Below are positions 23,036 through 32,907 of a DNA stretch of 64,000 bases, piece after piece. This DNA is from Vulcanimicrobium winogradskyi. GTDB taxonomy: Bacteria > Vulcanimicrobiota > Vulcanimicrobiia > Vulcanimicrobiales > Vulcanimicrobiaceae. The notes beneath the pieces are model-generated. The model worked only from the letters and a program-made list of their open reading frames with translations, was not told the origin of the DNA and did no database searches. The stretch covers positions 310,001-374,000 of the forward strand of contig PLDA01000004.1 of the NCBI GenBank assembly GCA_003134965.1, in the 5' to 3' direction. How positions within the stretch are numbered: the first letter of the stretch is position 1; each line of letters starts with the position of its first letter. The position numbers and the translations under genes were made by a program.

Positions 23036-24205
23036 CTAAGCGCTCGCCGTTCGCGATGGGCGGTACAGGTGCGCGGCGCCGAAAACCGGGACGCCGCCGA
23101 CGATCGTCGAGAGCACCTGGTACTCATCGCTCCACACCGACAGGTCGGCGCGCTTGCCGGCCTCCACCGTCCCCAGCTCATGGTCGAGGTTCAGCAGCCG
23201 CGCGGGGCTGCGCGTCGCGTTGACGATCGCCGTTTCGAACGGGATGTCGGCGTACGACATCAGGTTGCGCACCGCTTGATCCATCAAGAGCGCGCTGCCG
23301 GCGATCGTTCCGTCTTCGGCGCGGACGACGCCGCCCTCGATCCGGTACCCGCTGCCGGCCGGCGGCATGTTGTCGGTGGCGAGCACGAGCCGATCATGCA
23401 TCGTGCGATAGAGCAGATCGACCATCGCCGGCGCGACGTGGTAGCCGTCGCAGATCAGCTGCACCGTCGTGCGCGTTTCCTGGATGAACGCCGCCAAGAT
23501 CGACGGGTCGCGGTGGTCGAGCGGCGGCATCGCGTTGAACGCGTGCGTGAGCGTGCGAAAGCCGAGGCCGATCGCGAGCATCCCTTCGCGGTAGTGCGCG
23601 GCGGTGTGTCCGGCCGAGCACACGATCCCCTGGTCGAAGAAGAAGCGCGCGACCTCGTCGACGCCGTCGGCCTCGGGTGCCATCGTCGCCATCACGAGCG
23701 CGCCGCGGCACGCTTCGATCATCTCTTGCGCGCGGTCCATCGTCGCTTGCAGGATCCACTCGCCGCGATGGACGCGCCGGAACTTCGGGTTGAGGAACGG
23801 GCCTTCGAAGTGGATTCCGAGGCATCGCGCGCCGATCGGATCGCCGGCTTCGACGAGTTGGTTCGCGGCTTCCGACACTTCGGCGGCCGCATGCATCATC
23901 GACTCCCACGGCGCGGTCATGATTCCGGCGAGGTAGCCGGTCGCGCCCTGACGAGCGTACGCGCGCGATGCGACTTCGACCGCGTTGCCTTGATCGCGGT
24001 TGAACAGAAACTCGTCGGCACCGTTGGTGTGAACGTCGATCAGGCCCGGAGCGACGATCGCGCCGTCGGGCGGACGCAAATCGCTAGGGCCGTCCTCAGG
24101 AAGGATCCGTGCGATGCGGCCTCGGTCGACGGCGACCCTACCGTGGGTCAACGTGCCGTCGCCGAGCGCAAGGCGCGCGGGGCCGAGGATGTAGGTGTCG
24201 GACAC
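23036..24205 (-). CDS. nagA: N-acetylglucosamine-6-phosphate deacetylase
   Basis: A 389-residue amidohydrolase. Metal and substrate residues are visible in DVHTNGADEF, HFEGPFLNP, CSAGHTAAHYREG, LTHAFNAMPPLDHR and the catalytic Asp of LATDNMPPAG. It converts GlcNAc-6-P to glucosamine-6-P for recycling of cell-wall or exogenous amino sugar. No nagB is nearby in the window. Confidence 0.94.
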   Translation of the reverse strand: MSDTYILGPARLALGDGTLTHGRVAVDRGRIARILPEDGPSDLRPPDGAIVAPGLIDVHTNGADEFLFNRDQGNAVEVASRAYARQGATGYLAGIMTAPWESMMHAAAEVSEAANQLVEAGDPIGARCLGIHFEGPFLNPKFRRVHRGEWILQATMDRAQEMIEACRGALVMATMAPEADGVDEVARFFFDQGIVCSAGHTAAHYREGMLAIGLGFRTLTHAFNAMPPLDHRDPSILAAFIQETRTTVQLICDGYHVAPAMVDLLYRTMHDRLVLATDNMPPAGSGYRIEGGVVRAEDGTIAGSALLMDQAVRNLMSYADIPFETAIVNATRSPARLLNLDHELGTVEAGKRADLSVWSDEYQVLSTIVGGVPVFGAAHLYRPSRTASA

Positions 24206-24232
24206 GTTCGGTCCGATTCGGGGTCCGGGGGC

Positions 24233-27070
24233 TCAGCGCCCTCCGAAAAGACGGCGCAGGAACGAGCCACGCTCGTTCCCAGACGGGTCTGAGGATTGCG
24301 GAACGGCTTTCGCCAGGCGCGCCGCTTCGCCGCGGTCGAACTCGGTGCGCGCGAGGCGCGCCATGTGCTCTTCGGCATGGGCCTCGAGCGTCGAGCGCAG
24401 CGCGATCAGCTCGTTCCAGCCGGCGGGCGCACGCCCCGCCTCGACCGCTTCTCGATACTCCAGGGTCGACGTCGTGAAAATGCGTTGAGGAACGATCGCC
24501 CGCTCGCGCAGGTAGCGCTCCGCGAGCATCACCACGTTGCGGCGCTCGGCGGAGTCTTCGTGATCCGCCATCGTGTGTACGAACGTCAGCGGCTTGCCAT
24601 TCTCGGCGATGCGACCGTAGAGCTCGAGCTCGCGGTCCGAGAGCTGGCGCGAGAAGAGTGCCAGGATCTCGCTCCCGGCCGACGCCGCGGCCAGCACGAT
24701 CTCGTTCGCCAGCGGCGTCCCCGAATCGAACGCCGGCGTGTGCACCAGCACGAGCTCGCGCGGGAGCGTCCACGGCGTCTCGATCAGCACCGGCGTGCGC
24801 GCCGCCGCATCGCGTGCGTCATCGAACGGGATCGCATTCCAGCCCGCATCGTCGCCGAGCGCGTACGCGCGGCGCTCCGGCCCGTACCGCACGTGCACCG
24901 GAAAGTGCATGTCGAGGTCCGCGCCTTCGTCGGTCAGCACGCGCGAGCCGGCGATCGCGTTGATGAGGCTCGACTTGCCGCGCTTGAACGCGCCGACCAC
25001 CGGGACGCGCCACCGTTCGGGACGTAGCCCGTGCTCGTACGTCAGCGGGTCGAAACGCGCGCTCCGGGCCGGAGCGACGCGCTCGCGCCCGGCATGCGGA
25101 TCGAGCGGCACCGCCGGATCGGCCAGCTCGGCGCGCTCGGCACGGCTTTCGCGTGCAAACGCCTCGGCGCGGGTCTCGATCCGCGTCGCGATCGCACGCA
25201 CGCTCTCGGCGTGCTCGTGCGCGACGCGCGCAAAGGCGGTCCGGTCGGCGTCGGCGAGGTTCGCGGCGAGCGCGCGGTCGAGCGGCCCGAGCGCCTCCGC
25301 GCGCACGCGTGGGGCGAGCGCCGCGACGCGCGTGCCGAGCCCCCGCGCGATCGTCTCGACGCGTGCGGCGATCCCGTCGACGTACGACGCCAGCTCGGCG
25401 TCGAAGGCGGGGTAGATTCCGGCGTCGAGATCGGCGAGCAGCTCGCGTTTCATGTACGCGCCGGGCGGTACCGCGGCGAAACGGCGCGCGATCGCGTCGA
25501 CCAGCCCGACCGCGGGACCGCCGAGCGCGCCCAGCACGATCGAGCTGCGCAAGCCGGTCTCGAGATCGGTGCTCCACGCACCGCTCGAGGCATCGCCCCC
25601 GAACGCTAGCGCTGCGTCCTCGGTGACCGGCAGGCGCTCCGCGGCGATCGCGTCGAGCAGCGGCGCGAGCACGCCGTCGGGGTCGGCGCCGTGTGCCGCC
25701 GCGACGATCGACGCCGATGCGGCCTGCGCCTCGTCGCGCACCCGCTTTGCGACCAGCTCGGCGGCATCCATCGCAAAGCGGCCGATCACCGTCGCGAGGA
25801 CGTCGTCGACCAGGATGTGCAGCTTGGCGCGGTCGCGGAGCCGCGCGACGTCGGCGGTATCGAACGCGCGCGTCAGCGTGCGCGCGAGCGTCGTGCGCGC
25901 CGCTTCGCCGCGCGCGCGCGTCGTCGCCGCGAGGTTTGTGCCGGCCTCACCCAGGCGGGACGCGGCGGCGGCTGCGGCCGCGGCGAACGCGTCGAGCGCC
26001 GGTGCGACGGCGTCCCGCTTGCCGCGCAGCATCGCCGGCGGCGTTTCAAGCGCTTGGGCATCGAATGCGAGCGCGTCGGCTGCGCGCGTCGCGACGCGCC
26101 GCGCTTCGCCGGCGGCACGGCGCAGACGCGAGCGGCCCGTCGTCGCGACCAGTGAGGCGTCGAGCGCGCCGCGGAATTCACCGAAGCGGCTTTGCGCGAT
26201 GAGCGCGTCGTCCTGTGTCAGCAGGCCTTCGGCGTACTCGCGGGCGGAGAGCGGAAAGACCGGCGTCCCCGGCGCGTGCTTCGCGGTTTGCGCGAGGATG
26301 CGCTGCGCCGCCGCCTGCCAAGCCTCGCCGTGTCCGGACGGATCGCGCATGCGCCACAGATCGATCTTCGTTTGGACGATGAACACCGACTCGATGTAGC
26401 GGCGGACGATCCCGAGAAACGATGCGTCGCCCTCGGTGAACGGCTGCTGCGTGTCGATCAGGTACAGCACCGCATCCGCGCCCGGGAGATACGAGAGCGT
26501 CGCGCGCCGGTGCGCCGGGTTGATCGAGGCGAGCCCCGGCGTGTCGGCGACGACGAAACCCCCTTTCAAGAACGCGGAGTCGACGGCGACGCGCACGAGC
26601 ACCGGCGCATCAGAATCGTCCGCGTCGGTCGCGTCGTGCAGCTTGCCCTCTTCACCGACCGCGACGAACCGTGCCAGGCGCCCGAGGGGCACGCGTTCCT
26701 CGCGCCCGCTCGCGAACACCGCCGTCGCCGACTCGTCCGCAGCGTAGGACAGCTCGGTGATCGTCGCGGTCGAAGGATTGATGTCGGTCGCGAGCAGGCC
26801 GGCGATGCGCTTTCCGCCGGTCCGATCCTCGAACCCGACCTTTTCGAGCAGCGCGTTGAGCAGGAAGGATTTCCCGCTCGAAAATTCGCCGACGACGGCC
26901 AGCACGAAGCGCCCGTCGCGCAGGCGGGCGACGGTCCGCGCGAGCGCCTGTGCGTCCTCGCCCGAATCGTGCCAGCGTTCGGCTTCGGTGCCGACCAGCT
27001 CGCGCAACTCGTCGAGCAGCGCCGCGATGTCGTCACGGGCGCCGCGGTACCTCTCGAGCGGATCGTACAC
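24233..27070 (-). CDS. Tandem dynamin-like GTPase
   Basis: This 945-residue protein contains two dynamin-type GTPase units. The first P-loop is GEFSSGKS (63-70) with DTPGLASI as G3; the second is GAFKRGKS (Lys699) with HTPAFDSG as a divergent G3. Long Ala-rich helical regions between them resemble the stalk and paddle of bacterial dynamin-like proteins, which remodel membranes. I chose the GTG at 27070, 11 bases after the upstream mutase stop; a much longer frame runs through that gene and is spurious. A single-chain pair is known from DynA-type proteins. Confidence 0.88.
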   Translation of the reverse strand: MYDPLERYRGARDDIAALLDELRELVGTEAERWHDSGEDAQALARTVARLRDGRFVLAVVGEFSSGKSFLLNALLEKVGFEDRTGGKRIAGLLATDINPSTATITELSYAADESATAVFASGREERVPLGRLARFVAVGEEGKLHDATDADDSDAPVLVRVAVDSAFLKGGFVVADTPGLASINPAHRRATLSYLPGADAVLYLIDTQQPFTEGDASFLGIVRRYIESVFIVQTKIDLWRMRDPSGHGEAWQAAAQRILAQTAKHAPGTPVFPLSAREYAEGLLTQDDALIAQSRFGEFRGALDASLVATTGRSRLRRAAGEARRVATRAADALAFDAQALETPPAMLRGKRDAVAPALDAFAAAAAAAASRLGEAGTNLAATTRARGEAARTTLARTLTRAFDTADVARLRDRAKLHILVDDVLATVIGRFAMDAAELVAKRVRDEAQAASASIVAAAHGADPDGVLAPLLDAIAAERLPVTEDAALAFGGDASSGAWSTDLETGLRSSIVLGALGGPAVGLVDAIARRFAAVPPGAYMKRELLADLDAGIYPAFDAELASYVDGIAARVETIARGLGTRVAALAPRVRAEALGPLDRALAANLADADRTAFARVAHEHAESVRAIATRIETRAEAFARESRAERAELADPAVPLDPHAGRERVAPARSARFDPLTYEHGLRPERWRVPVVGAFKRGKSSLINAIAGSRVLTDEGADLDMHFPVHVRYGPERRAYALGDDAGWNAIPFDDARDAAARTPVLIETPWTLPRELVLVHTPAFDSGTPLANEIVLAAASAGSEILALFSRQLSDRELELYGRIAENGKPLTFVHTMADHEDSAERRNVVMLAERYLRERAIVPQRIFTTSTLEYREAVEAGRAPAGWNELIALRSTLEAHAEEHMARLARTEFDRGEAARLAKAVPQSSDPSGNERGSFLRRLFGGR

Positions 27071-27081
27071 GGGAACGAGCC

Positions 27082-28458
27082 CTAGCCGCGAATGACGGCG
27101 AGGGCCTCGTCGCGGTGCTGCTCCATCAGGGGGCGCGTGTCGCCTTCGACGTTGAGCCGGAGCACCGGCTCGGTGTTCGATTTCCGCACGTTGAGCCACC
27201 AGGCGGGATACTCGACCGTGATGCCGTCGAGATGGTCGATCTTCGCGTCCGCGAAATGTTCCTCGAGCGCGCGCATCTCCCGGTCGGCGTCGGCGACCGG
27301 CAAGTTGATCTCGCCGGAGCGAAAGCGCGTGTTGTACGGTGCGATCGCCTCGGTGATCGACCCGTCGATCTCGCTGAAGAGGTCGAGACACTGCAGCAGC
27401 GCGATCATCCCGGAGTCGGCGAACCAGTTTTCGCGAAAATAGAAATGGCCGCTGTGCTCGCCGCCGAACGGAATGTTCTCTGCGCGCATCTGCGGCTTGA
27501 TCAGCGAGTGTCCCACCTGCGAGCGGACTGGGATCCCGCCGTGCTTCAAAACCGCTTCGGGGACGCTGCGCGAACAGATCAGGTTGTAGAGGATCTTCGA
27601 GCCCGGATACTTCTTGAGGGTGGCGACGCCGACCGCCGCGGTGACGATGCTGCCGTCCGGGAAGCCGCCCTTCTCGTCGACCAGGAACATGCGGTCGGCG
27701 TCGCCGTCGAACGCCGCGCCGAGGTCGCACCCGCCCTCGAGCACGGCTTTGCGCAGGTCGAGCTTGTTCTCGTCCTCGATCGGCGAGGCCGGATGGTTCG
27801 GAAACGTTCCGTCGAGCTCGAAGAAGAGCGGGATCACTTCGACCTGCGGGAGGTACTTGAAGACGTACGGGACGGTGAGCCCGGCCATCCCGTTGCCGGC
27901 GTCGATCGCGATCTTGTACGGCTTGATCTTCGCCGGGTCGCGCACGAACGAGACGCAGTGCCTGCCGAAGTCGTCGAGGACCTCGCGCGAGCCGACGCTG
28001 CCTTTGCGCGCCGACTCGGTGAAGTTGCCCGAGAGGGCTAGGTCGCGAACCGCGCCGAGCCCGGTGTCGAGGGAGATCGCCTGAGCTTCCTCGCGGCAGA
28101 ACTTGAGGCCGTTGTACTGCGCCGGGTTGTGCGAGGCCGTGATCATCATGCCGCCGTCGAACCCGTAGTGGCCGACCGCGAAATAGAGCGCGTCGGTCGA
28201 GATCATCCCGATGTGCGTCACGTCGGCGCCCGCGTCCGTCGCGCCGCGGGTGAGCGCTTCGAGCAGGTCGGTTCCGGACGGGCGCATGTCGCGCCCGATG
28301 CAGATGTTGGTGCGACCGAGTGCCTGCACGAACGCGCGGCCGATCAGGTAGGCGACCTCCGGCGTGAGCTGGGTTCCGACGATCCCGCGGACGTCGTAGC
28401 TCTTGAAGATCGACGTGTCGAACGCGTTGGGCATGACCGGACGGCTTTCGGAAGTCAA
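27082..28458 (-). CDS. Phosphomannomutase/phosphoglucomutase
   Basis: A 458-residue alpha-D-phosphohexomutase. The phosphoserine loop is TASHNPAQYNG, the metal loop is DGDADR, the sugar-binding loop is GGEHSGHFYFREN and the phosphate-binding C-terminus is RKSNTEPVLRLNVE. It interconverts hexose 1- and 6-phosphates for envelope sugar synthesis. It is 11 bases downstream of the transketolase pair. Confidence 0.94.
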   Translation of the reverse strand: MTSESRPVMPNAFDTSIFKSYDVRGIVGTQLTPEVAYLIGRAFVQALGRTNICIGRDMRPSGTDLLEALTRGATDAGADVTHIGMISTDALYFAVGHYGFDGGMMITASHNPAQYNGLKFCREEAQAISLDTGLGAVRDLALSGNFTESARKGSVGSREVLDDFGRHCVSFVRDPAKIKPYKIAIDAGNGMAGLTVPYVFKYLPQVEVIPLFFELDGTFPNHPASPIEDENKLDLRKAVLEGGCDLGAAFDGDADRMFLVDEKGGFPDGSIVTAAVGVATLKKYPGSKILYNLICSRSVPEAVLKHGGIPVRSQVGHSLIKPQMRAENIPFGGEHSGHFYFRENWFADSGMIALLQCLDLFSEIDGSITEAIAPYNTRFRSGEINLPVADADREMRALEEHFADAKIDHLDGITVEYPAWWLNVRKSNTEPVLRLNVEGDTRPLMEQHRDEALAVIRG

Positions 28459-28469
28459 AACGGTGAGAC

Positions 28470-29495
28470 CTAGCGGCCGTTGCGCGCGCGCTTGCGGCCC
28501 AGCGCGCGCAAGACCGCGGCGCGGATCGACGCGACGCCCATCCCGTATTCTTCGGTCAGCTCAGCCGGCGTCCCGGACTGTCCGAACCGGTCGTGCACGC
28601 CGATGAACTCGATCGGCGCGGGATGCTGCGCGGCGAGGATCTCGGCGACGCGGGAGCCCATTCCGCCTTGGACCTGGTGCTCTTCGACGGTCACCACCGC
28701 GCCGCAGTCGCGCGCCGCCGCGACGATCGCCGGCTCGTCCATCGGCTTGATCGTGTGGTTGTTCACGACCCGGCACTCGATGCCGTCCTTGGCGAGCTCG
28801 TCGGCGGCGATCAAGGCGTTGTACACGAGGATGCCGCAGGCGACGATCGCGACGTCGCCGCCTTCGCGGAACGTCTGCGCCACGCCCAGCTCGAACGGCG
28901 TCTCCTCGGTCGTGACGACCGCCGACTCGGCGCGCGCGAAGCGCAGGTACGCGGGACCCCACTGCGCGGCGACGGCGAGCGTCGCTCTCTTCGTCTGCAC
29001 CGAATCGCACGGCACCACGACCGTCATTTTCGGGATGACCCGCATGATCGCAACGTCTTCGACCGCTTGGTGCGTCGCGCCGTCGGGGCCGACGGAGACG
29101 CCCGCGTGCGCGCCGGCGATCTTGACGTTCGTCTGGTTGAGCGCCATCGTGGTGCGGACTTGCTCCCACGAGCGGCCGGGATTGAACATCGCGTAGCTCG
29201 CGATGAACGGCACCTTGCCGGTCGCGGCGAGGCCGGCCGCCATCGCGACCAGCATCTGCTCGGCGACGCCGATCTCGAGGTAGCGCGTGGGGAACGCCTT
29301 CTTGAAGCCTTCCATTCGCGTCGACTCGGAGAGGTCGGCGCAGATCGCGATCACGTGCTCGTCGCGCCGCCCGGCTTCGATCAGGCCTTCGCCGAACCCG
29401 TTGCGCGTCGGCACCTGCTTGATCGCGCCGGGGTCCGCGTAGTCAACGAGGTGCATCGCCGCGCTCGCGGCGTTGGCGCTTGTCGCGCTCGCCAT
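28470..29495 (-). CDS. Transketolase, C-terminal subunit
   Basis: A 341-residue protein with the pyrimidine-binding and C-terminal domains of transketolase (catalytic Glu region GVAEQMLVAMAAGLA, then FAPSYAMF-like FIASYAMFNPGR and GVSVGPDGATHQAVED). Its ATG shares a base with the stop of the N-terminal subunit gene. Split transketolases are common in many phyla. Confidence 0.93.
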   Translation of the reverse strand: MASATSANAASAAMHLVDYADPGAIKQVPTRNGFGEGLIEAGRRDEHVIAICADLSESTRMEGFKKAFPTRYLEIGVAEQMLVAMAAGLAATGKVPFIASYAMFNPGRSWEQVRTTMALNQTNVKIAGAHAGVSVGPDGATHQAVEDVAIMRVIPKMTVVVPCDSVQTKRATLAVAAQWGPAYLRFARAESAVVTTEETPFELGVAQTFREGGDVAIVACGILVYNALIAADELAKDGIECRVVNNHTIKPMDEPAIVAAARDCGAVVTVEEHQVQGGMGSRVAEILAAQHPAPIEFIGVHDRFGQSGTPAELTEEYGMGVASIRAAVLRALGRKRARNGR

Positions 29496-30352
29496 CAGCG
29501 TCCGGCCCCGATCAGCTCGCGCGCTTCGCTGAGCTCGCGCAGCGCCTGCTCGGCTTCATCCTTCTTCGGCGGCTTGCCGTGCCAGAGGTAGTCGCCTTCC
29601 ATGAACGACACGCCCTTGCCCATCACGGTGTGCGCGATGACGACCTGCGGCTTCCCTTTGACCTGCTTTGCCTTCTCGACGGCGTCGACGAACGCGGCGA
29701 TGTCGTGACCGTCGCACTCGAACACTTCCCAGTTGAAGGCGCGGTATTTGTCGGCGAACGGTTCGAGCGGCATCACGTCCTCGGTGCTGCCGTCGATCTG
29801 GATCACGTTGCGATCGACGATGCAGGTGAGGTTGTCCAGCTTGAACTTGCCGGCGGTCATCATCGCTTCCCAGTGCAGCCCGCACTGGTGCTCGCCGTCC
29901 GAGGTCACGACGTAGACGCGCCAGTCTGAGCCGTCCATCTTCGCCCCCAGCGCCATCCCCGTGCCCTGGGCGAGGCCTTCGCCGAGCGGCCCCGAGGTCG
30001 TCTCCAGCCCCGGCAGGCTCACGCGCTCCGGGTGGCCTTGAAGCCGCGTCCCGAAGTGGCGCAGCGTGAGCAGCTCCTCGACCGGGAAGTAGCCGGCGCA
30101 CGCCATCGCCGCGTAGCGAACCGGCGCGATGTGGCCGCACGAGAGCAGCAGCCGGTCGCGATCCGGCAGCTCCGGGTTCGTTGGATCGTGCCGCATCAAG
30201 TGGAAATAGAGCGCCGTGAAGATGTCGGCCATGTCGAGCGAGCCGCCCGCGTGCCCCGAGCCTGCGGCGAGGAGCGAACGGATGATGCCGACGCGCACGT
30301 CGTTCGCGTGCAGCTCCAGATCGCGCAGAGCTTCGGGCGAGAGAGAATCCAT
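29495..30352 (-). CDS. Transketolase, N-terminal subunit
   Basis: A 285-residue thiamine-diphosphate binding half. GSGHAGGSLDMADIF, SCGHIAPVRYA and the GDG-type motif around VTSDGEHQCGLHWEA with downstream NLTCIVDRN bind thiamine diphosphate and magnesium. The start is the ATG at 30352; longer frames run into the divergent prepilin genes. Confidence 0.93.
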   Translation of the reverse strand: MDSLSPEALRDLELHANDVRVGIIRSLLAAGSGHAGGSLDMADIFTALYFHLMRHDPTNPELPDRDRLLLSCGHIAPVRYAAMACAGYFPVEELLTLRHFGTRLQGHPERVSLPGLETTSGPLGEGLAQGTGMALGAKMDGSDWRVYVVTSDGEHQCGLHWEAMMTAGKFKLDNLTCIVDRNVIQIDGSTEDVMPLEPFADKYRAFNWEVFECDGHDIAAFVDAVEKAKQVKGKPQVVIAHTVMGKGVSFMEGDYLWHGKPPKKDEAEQALRELSEARELIGAGR

Positions 30353-30442
30353 ACCAGCCGAATATCCCCCCGTGCTCCCGGAGTCCTCACAGGGAGGCCC
30401 TTGCTTGCATGACCGCAGCCGGGGCCGGGCACCTGCTCCGGT

Positions 30443-31618
30443 GTGCGGGCTGCCGAAGCCGGATTCTCCCTGATCGAGGTCCTGATCGCCACGGCGCTCT
30501 TCGGCGTCGTGGCGTTGGGCGCGTTCGAAGCGGTCCGCCAGCTCGCCGCCCAGTCTCGGCACTTGACCGCGCGGCACCTCGGGTACGCAGCGCTCGAGCG
30601 TCTCAGCGCGCAGCTGCGCGCCGAGGCCCGCACCGCGACGGCGATCTGGGCCGGCTCGCCGAGCGCCGGCGCGGCGCCCGACGACTGCGTGCAGGTCGAT
30701 TTCTTCACCGCCGACGCGGCCGGGCCGGCGTTCTGGAGCTATCGGAACTTTCCGAACCACAGCCCGGGCGATGCGATCCCGCCCGACGCGCTCGTGCGGC
30801 TCGCGGCCCGCGCACCGCTCGCGCCGTGCGACGCTTCGCAAGGCGGTGCGGTCGTGCTCGGCGGGATCCGCGCGCCGCTCGCGGTCGCGACGACCGCTGC
30901 GAGCGCGCTCTCCGCGCACCGCGATCCCTACGTCGATCGCAGTGATTCGCCGTTCGTCGCCACGAGTGTGCCGGCGACTCCGCCGGTCGCGCTCGGCGTG
31001 CTCGATGCGCGCGGCGTCCCGCTGCAGGGCGGAAACGCCGTCGTCGAGCTGCGCATCGATACCGGCGACGCTTCGCGCGTCGTCGATCTCGTGCCGGGCG
31101 TATTTCCGAACGGGTTCACCGAGGTGCTGCGCTACACGTGTCCCGAGCGCTGCGACGTCGGGCACGACACCGCGGGACCGAAGACGCTCACCGGCTGCGC
31201 CGTGTCGTGGCAGCCCTCGTGGAGCACGTTCGTCCGCTGGAACGACAGCGCGACCAATCCCGACGGCTCGCTGACCTTTCCGAGCGGGTGGTTCATCGGC
31301 GGTGCGTTCGTCTTCACGTACAGCGGGACGCGCGCGTCCGACGGCGGGACCGACACGCTCGCGAAGCCGTACCCGGCGACGAACTGGGACGTCGCGCGTG
31401 ACTACGCCGTGCTTCCGCCCGACCGCGCCGCGGCCGACGGCTCCAGCGCGGGGAGCTTCGCGCCGTGGGACGTCCGCAGCGAGCCGCCGCCGGCGTGGCT
31501 GGCCGACTTCGCGCCGTACCTCGCGACCGGCGAGCGAACCGCGATCGCGGCGGAACGGCAGCGCTGCGACGCGGTGCAGCAACAGGGCGCGAGCGGTGGC
31601 TTCTACGCGAACGGATGA
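30443..31618 (+). CDS. Prepilin-like protein with N-terminal methylation motif
   Basis: This 391-residue protein begins at GTG 30443. AEAGFSLIEVLIATALFGVVALGA is a textbook type IV prepilin signal: cleavage after Gly, Glu at +5, then a hydrophobic helix. The remainder is a large Ala/Asp-rich globular domain with several cysteines and no known fold. With the next two genes it forms a minor-pilin or pseudopilin set, but no pilus assembly ATPase is nearby. Confidence 0.82.
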   Translation: MRAAEAGFSLIEVLIATALFGVVALGAFEAVRQLAAQSRHLTARHLGYAALERLSAQLRAEARTATAIWAGSPSAGAAPDDCVQVDFFTADAAGPAFWSYRNFPNHSPGDAIPPDALVRLAARAPLAPCDASQGGAVVLGGIRAPLAVATTAASALSAHRDPYVDRSDSPFVATSVPATPPVALGVLDARGVPLQGGNAVVELRIDTGDASRVVDLVPGVFPNGFTEVLRYTCPERCDVGHDTAGPKTLTGCAVSWQPSWSTFVRWNDSATNPDGSLTFPSGWFIGGAFVFTYSGTRASDGGTDTLAKPYPATNWDVARDYAVLPPDRAAADGSSAGSFAPWDVRSEPPPAWLADFAPYLATGERTAIAAERQRCDAVQQQGASGGFYANG

Positions 31619-32144
31619 GCGCGGCTTCACCCTGCTGGAGCTGCTGCTGTGCGTCGGGATCCTCGCGCTGGCGAGCGCGGCGGCGCTCGGCGCGTTCGCG
31701 GCGGTCGCGCGCAACGCGGCCCCGGGCGGTGCGCGTGACGTCGCGCTGATGGCCGGCGAGAACGCGATGGCGCGAGCGCGCGCTGCGATCGCGTACGCAT
31801 CGTCGCCCGTGCAGGACGGAACCGCGCTGCTGGCCGACCGCTCGTGGGCGCTCGTGCCCGGCCCGAGCACCTACGTCGCCGGCGCGCAGCTCCGCGCCAG
31901 CGCGCTCTGCGGTGCGAACGCGCCGCGCGTGCTGCAGCTTCCGGTGGCGGCGACGTACGACGCGCCGAACGAGCGCTTCGTCGTGGTCGTGACGTATCCG
32001 CGCGATCCGTGCCGCGTCGCGGCCGACGGCACGATTCCGGACGACGATGCCGCGACCGTCACGCTGGCCGAGACGCTGCCGCCGTCGGCGTACCCGCCCG
32101 GACAGGTCGTGCATCGCGACATCGCTCCGCCGGCGCGGATGTAG
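31596..32144 (+). CDS. Prepilin-like protein, second of three
   Basis: A 182-residue protein from GTG 31596, overlapping the previous gene by 23 bases. TDERGFTLLELLLCVGILALASA is a type IV prepilin N-terminus with the Gly/Phe cleavage site and Glu+5. The body is a short GspH/FimT-like domain with two cysteines. Other starts are possible, but all would lie inside the upstream gene. Confidence 0.78.
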   Translation: MASTRTDERGFTLLELLLCVGILALASAAALGAFAAVARNAAPGGARDVALMAGENAMARARAAIAYASSPVQDGTALLADRSWALVPGPSTYVAGAQLRASALCGANAPRVLQLPVAATYDAPNERFVVVVTYPRDPCRVAADGTIPDDDAATVTLAETLPPSAYPPGQVVHRDIAPPARM

Positions 32145-32145
32145 C

Positions 32146-32907
32146 GTGCTCGGCACGACGCTGTGGCTTGTCGTCGCGATCGGTCTGCTCGCGGCGACGA
32201 TGCTCGATGCCGCCGCCGCATTCGGACGCTCGGGCGTCCACGCCGCCGCCGACCACGCGGTGGAGGCCGCGATGCAGGACGCGGTCGCGGACTATCAAGT
32301 CGCCCTGCAAACCGCGATCGCGCAAGGCACGCCGCCGGCGAGCTCGCTGCACCGGACGTATCCCGCGGACCCCAGCGACGGATCAGGCGGCGCGGGTCTC
32401 ACCGTCGCCTACGAGGTGACGCCGACGACGCTCGCGCCGCCGTCGTGTTCCGCTCCCTCCGAACCGCCGAGCGCCCCGGACACGATCGGGTGGCTGCAGT
32501 GCAACGGGAACGTCGCCGAGTCGCGCGCCTCGCTGCGCGTCACGGCGCGTGTTCTCGATGCGGCCGGCGCGACACTCGCACAGCGCGATCAGTTCGTCAC
32601 GCTGCGGCTCTTCGTCGAGCCGCCGTACAGCGCGGTCGTCGGACGAAAGGACGCGGCGGCCGGCGATCCGGCGAGCGCGAATGCGCTCGCAGCACCCGCC
32701 CACGAAGGCGACGTCGGCGGGGATACGCTCAGCGGTTCGCCGACGGCGCCCGCGGCGAGTCCGTGGCCGGCCGGCGGCACGCTGATCCACGTGCGTTACG
32801 AGTGTCACGACGGCGCCGGCTCGTGCGCGAACGCCGCGCCTCCGGATCCTGACGCCGACCTGCGCGCAGGCGCGCGCTGGTCGAACGGAAATCGCCCGTC
32901 GCCTTAG
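32146..32907 (+). CDS. Secreted pilus-operon protein (PilX-like position)
   Basis: A 253-residue protein starting at GTG 32146, one base after the previous stop. It has a single N-terminal transmembrane helix (LWLVVAIGLLAATMLDAAAAF) without a prepilin Gly-Phe site. The rest is low-complexity and Ala/Pro-rich with a few cysteines. Position suggests a PilX-type or other accessory pilin component; sequence alone does not prove it. Confidence 0.65.
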   Translation: MLGTTLWLVVAIGLLAATMLDAAAAFGRSGVHAAADHAVEAAMQDAVADYQVALQTAIAQGTPPASSLHRTYPADPSDGSGGAGLTVAYEVTPTTLAPPSCSAPSEPPSAPDTIGWLQCNGNVAESRASLRVTARVLDAAGATLAQRDQFVTLRLFVEPPYSAVVGRKDAAAGDPASANALAAPAHEGDVGGDTLSGSPTAPAASPWPAGGTLIHVRYECHDGAGSCANAAPPDPDADLRAGARWSNGNRPSP

